Assembly: GCA_030612965.1 (NCBI GenBank)
Contig: JAUWMW010000139.1
Coordinates: 1 to 6,453 of the forward strand
Direction: 5' to 3'
DNA length: 6,453 nucleotides
From: a bacterium
GTDB taxonomy: Bacteria; Zixibacteria; MSB-5A5; GN15; FEB-12
This document shows, piece after piece, positions 5,129 to 6,453 of the stretch. Within the stretch, counting starts at the first letter, position 1; every line of letters begins with the position of its first letter. The position numbers and the translations under genes were made by a program. A model generated the notes under the pieces. It did no database searches. It had not been told where the DNA came from and saw only the letters and a program-made list of their open reading frames with translations.

Positions 5129-6453
5129 CTACGGACAGTCGGCGCAGTCACAACGACAGGGCACCGGACCCAGGTTGAACATGTAGTCGACCAGGTAGAC
5201 CAGGTCGGCAATGTCGATGGGTGACGGACCGTTGCTGCAATCCATGTCGGCTTCCTCGATGCAGACGGGTGCCGGTCCACCGGTGAACATGTAGTCTACC
5301 AAGTAGACGAGATCAGAGATATCTATAATATCCCCGGGATCGTAGTCGACGTTGCCGCGTATCGGCGGGATGCAGCAGCTTTCCTCGCCACCGGTAATTA
5401 CAAAGGCCAGGTCAAGGGACTCGCCGCTGGCCGGATCAAGCAGTTCCACCCAGTCGGTGCCGCCCTGATGGAAGCGAGCCGTGGCTGTGGTAGTACCGGC
5501 GTAGCCGTCGAGCACCGAACCGGGACAACCCTCGAACTCGATCTGGTAGGTGATATCAAAAAAGCTCTCGACCTGGAACGTGCCGTTAGGCAGCTTGGCC
5601 AGAGTGATGTGACCGGGGCTGGGCAGACCGAAGTCCATGCCGCCATAAACGCGGAAGGTGCAGAAGTCGGGGTCACCGAACAACTCACCCTGCAAACGGT
5701 ACACCATTGCGTTGAAGCTCTGCAGGTCGTCGCCGGGCGTCCGTGCTTCGGTGTGGACCTCCAGTCCTATGTAGACCGCCAGGTGACGATTGAACCCGGT
5801 CAACTCGCCGGTGCCAGTTACACTTAGATCAAGTGTCGCCTCAAAACAGTGACCGTCGCCGCCCAATGACCCGCCGGGACCTTCACAGACGCCTTGGGCC
5901 AGCGGCAGCGAGCACGGGTAATAGTCATGTTGACACGTAAACGGCGCCTGGATTATCGGACCCAACTCGATAGTCGTGCCCGGCGGGAGGCCGTCGATGA
6001 TCATCATCGGTTCGTCGCCAATGAAATTGCAATCCGCCGGCAGGGTAATAGTGCCACCACCGTTGTCAGGCTCAGTACAGGTCGGGACACCCCATACGCC
6101 ATCGTCGTTGAAGTGCTCGATTGAGGTCTTCCAGCCCCAGAATCCGTCAACGACTCCTTCCACACCGGCCGTAATGTTCAGCCAGTAGATCGTACCGGAG
6201 TCCTGCATGAACCAGTCTTCCTCGTCGAGGTACACATTGTACTGGAAGTACTGCGAATGGTTGTCCGGGAGGACCAACTGAGTCAGGGGATCATACCAAC
6301 CCTCTAAAGTAAAGGGATTGATCTGCTGAGGATTGAAGTCGGTAACGACCTTCTGCCAGATGATCTCACCGGGACGGCTCCATGGAATCTGAGGCGGGTC
6401 GGCCGGAATATCCCGATGGATACTCAGGGCAAAGCCGTTTAACTGATGCTCAA
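5129..6453 (-). CDS. Dockerin-containing secreted protein with inserted beta-rich domain (5' end outside window)
   Basis: The frame ends at TAG (5129-5131) and stays open to the right edge, giving 440 complete codons. A TTG at 6277 is not the start: upstream codons still align without gaps to gene B (DIPADPP, SRPGE, GWYDP). Alignment to gene B puts the missing N-terminus at about 80 residues, including the expected signal peptide. The shared N-terminal domain runs to DDGVWG. About 224 residues absent from gene B follow (5420-6091), with Cys pairs and motifs such as DFCTFRVYGG, LPSPGH and VESFFDITY; I recall similar segments in planctomycete exported proteins but cannot verify this. The shared SLDLAFVITGG strand, a CCIPPIR linker and a C-terminal dockerin pair complete it. 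The tail is Cys-rich (CRCDCADC), which could allow disulphides. Probably an exported binding or structural protein; substrate unknown. Confidence 0.93.
   Translation of the reverse strand, partial: EHQLNGFALSIHRDIPADPPQIPWSRPGEIIWQKVVTDFNPQQINPFTLEGWYDPLTQLVLPDNHSQYFQYNVYLDEEDWFMQDSGTIYWLNITAGVEGVVDGFWGWKTSIEHFNDDGVWGVPTCTEPDNGGGTITLPADCNFIGDEPMMIIDGLPPGTTIELGPIIQAPFTCQHDYYPCSLPLAQGVCEGPGGSLGGDGHCFEATLDLSVTGTGELTGFNRHLAVYIGLEVHTEARTPGDDLQSFNAMVYRLQGELFGDPDFCTFRVYGGMDFGLPSPGHITLAKLPNGTFQVESFFDITYQIEFEGCPGSVLDGYAGTTTATARFHQGGTDWVELLDPASGESLDLAFVITGGEESCCIPPIRGNVDYDPGDIIDISDLVYLVDYMFTGGPAPVCIEEADMDCSNGPSPIDIADLVYLVDYMFNLGPVPCRCDCADCP
5132..5356 (-). other. C-terminal dockerin pair of gene C with an enlarged second loop
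   Basis: Repeat one, DYDPGDIIDISD, is nearly identical in protein to gene B repeat one. Repeat two reads DMDCSNGPSPIDIAD, three residues longer than the 12-residue EF-hand loop, with Pro residues and Cys-Ser where the fifth acidic ligand would be. Its calcium binding may be weakened. It ends with DLVYLVDYMF, a NLGPVPC turn and a Cys-rich tail. Confidence 0.85.
5420..6091 (-). other. Gene C insert domain between the two parts of the shared N-terminal domain
   Basis: About 224 residues after DDGVWG and before SLDLAFVITGG. Contains TITLPADCNF, TIELGPIIQAPFTC, CFEATLDLSVTGTGEL, DFCTFRVYGGMDFG, LPSPGHITLAKL and VESFFDITYQIEFEG. The alternating hydrophobic pattern suggests beta strands; several Cys could pair. 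The last part (TDWVELLDPASGE) resembles gene B's WIDIWEPYRQQ and probably belongs to the shared domain, so the insert proper likely ends near 5460. Confidence 0.6.

Noticed and set aside
5468..5827. 119-codon open frame on the plus strand
   Set aside because: Antisense to the gene C insert; no ribosome site or domain.
6275..6277. TTG as the start of gene C
   Set aside because: The 58 codons upstream to the window edge stay open and align to gene B (DIPADPP, SRPGE), so translation begins outside the window.

Overview
The window looks like accessory, secreted-protein DNA from an uncultured bacterium of the FCB/PVC neighbourhood. The style of the proteins (tryptophan-rich N-terminal domain, short linker, paired dockerin repeats of the type DLVYLVDYMF..GGPAP) reminds me most of candidate division Zixibacteria, with Planctomycetes as the alternative. 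This is a judgement from memory of protein style; no rRNA or housekeeping marker is present.

All coding is on the minus strand. Three tandem paralogues are read right to left. Gene C (5129-6453) enters from the right edge without its start. Gene B (4022-4954) is complete. Gene A (1-3672) starts inside the window and stays open for 1224 codons to the left edge, so its stop lies outside. I translated gene A codon by codon in frame and found no stop. Genes A and B have a strong Shine-Dalgarno and a signal peptide. All three share an N-terminal domain ending in SLDLAFVITGG.

The genes differ in what is added to that scaffold. B is minimal: domain, CC(M/I)PPIR linker and a C-terminal dockerin pair. 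C carries about 224 extra residues just before the SLDLAFVITGG strand. A carries 169 unrelated residues at the same joint and is then extended by two tandem copies (about 300 residues each) of a domain resembling a C39/papain-like cysteine peptidase, a Cys-rich module, an internal dockerin pair and the start of another domain. Copy 2 has a plausible Cys-His-Asp triad (C726, H872, D892). Copy 1 has Asp at the Cys position (D420) but keeps the His and Asp.

The intergenic spacers are 174 bp (4955-5128) and 349 bp (3673-4021). Each carries, about 35-45 nt past the preceding stop, a copy of the same hairpin-forming repeat. The base changes between the copies keep G-U pairing only on the minus-strand RNA. 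The larger spacer also has an AT-rich leader with a candidate promoter for gene A. The likely picture is a locus of exported, calcium-binding, modular proteins that could join into cell-surface or extracellular assemblies, one of them with a possible peptidase or binding function. No RNA gene, CRISPR array, insertion sequence or origin was seen.
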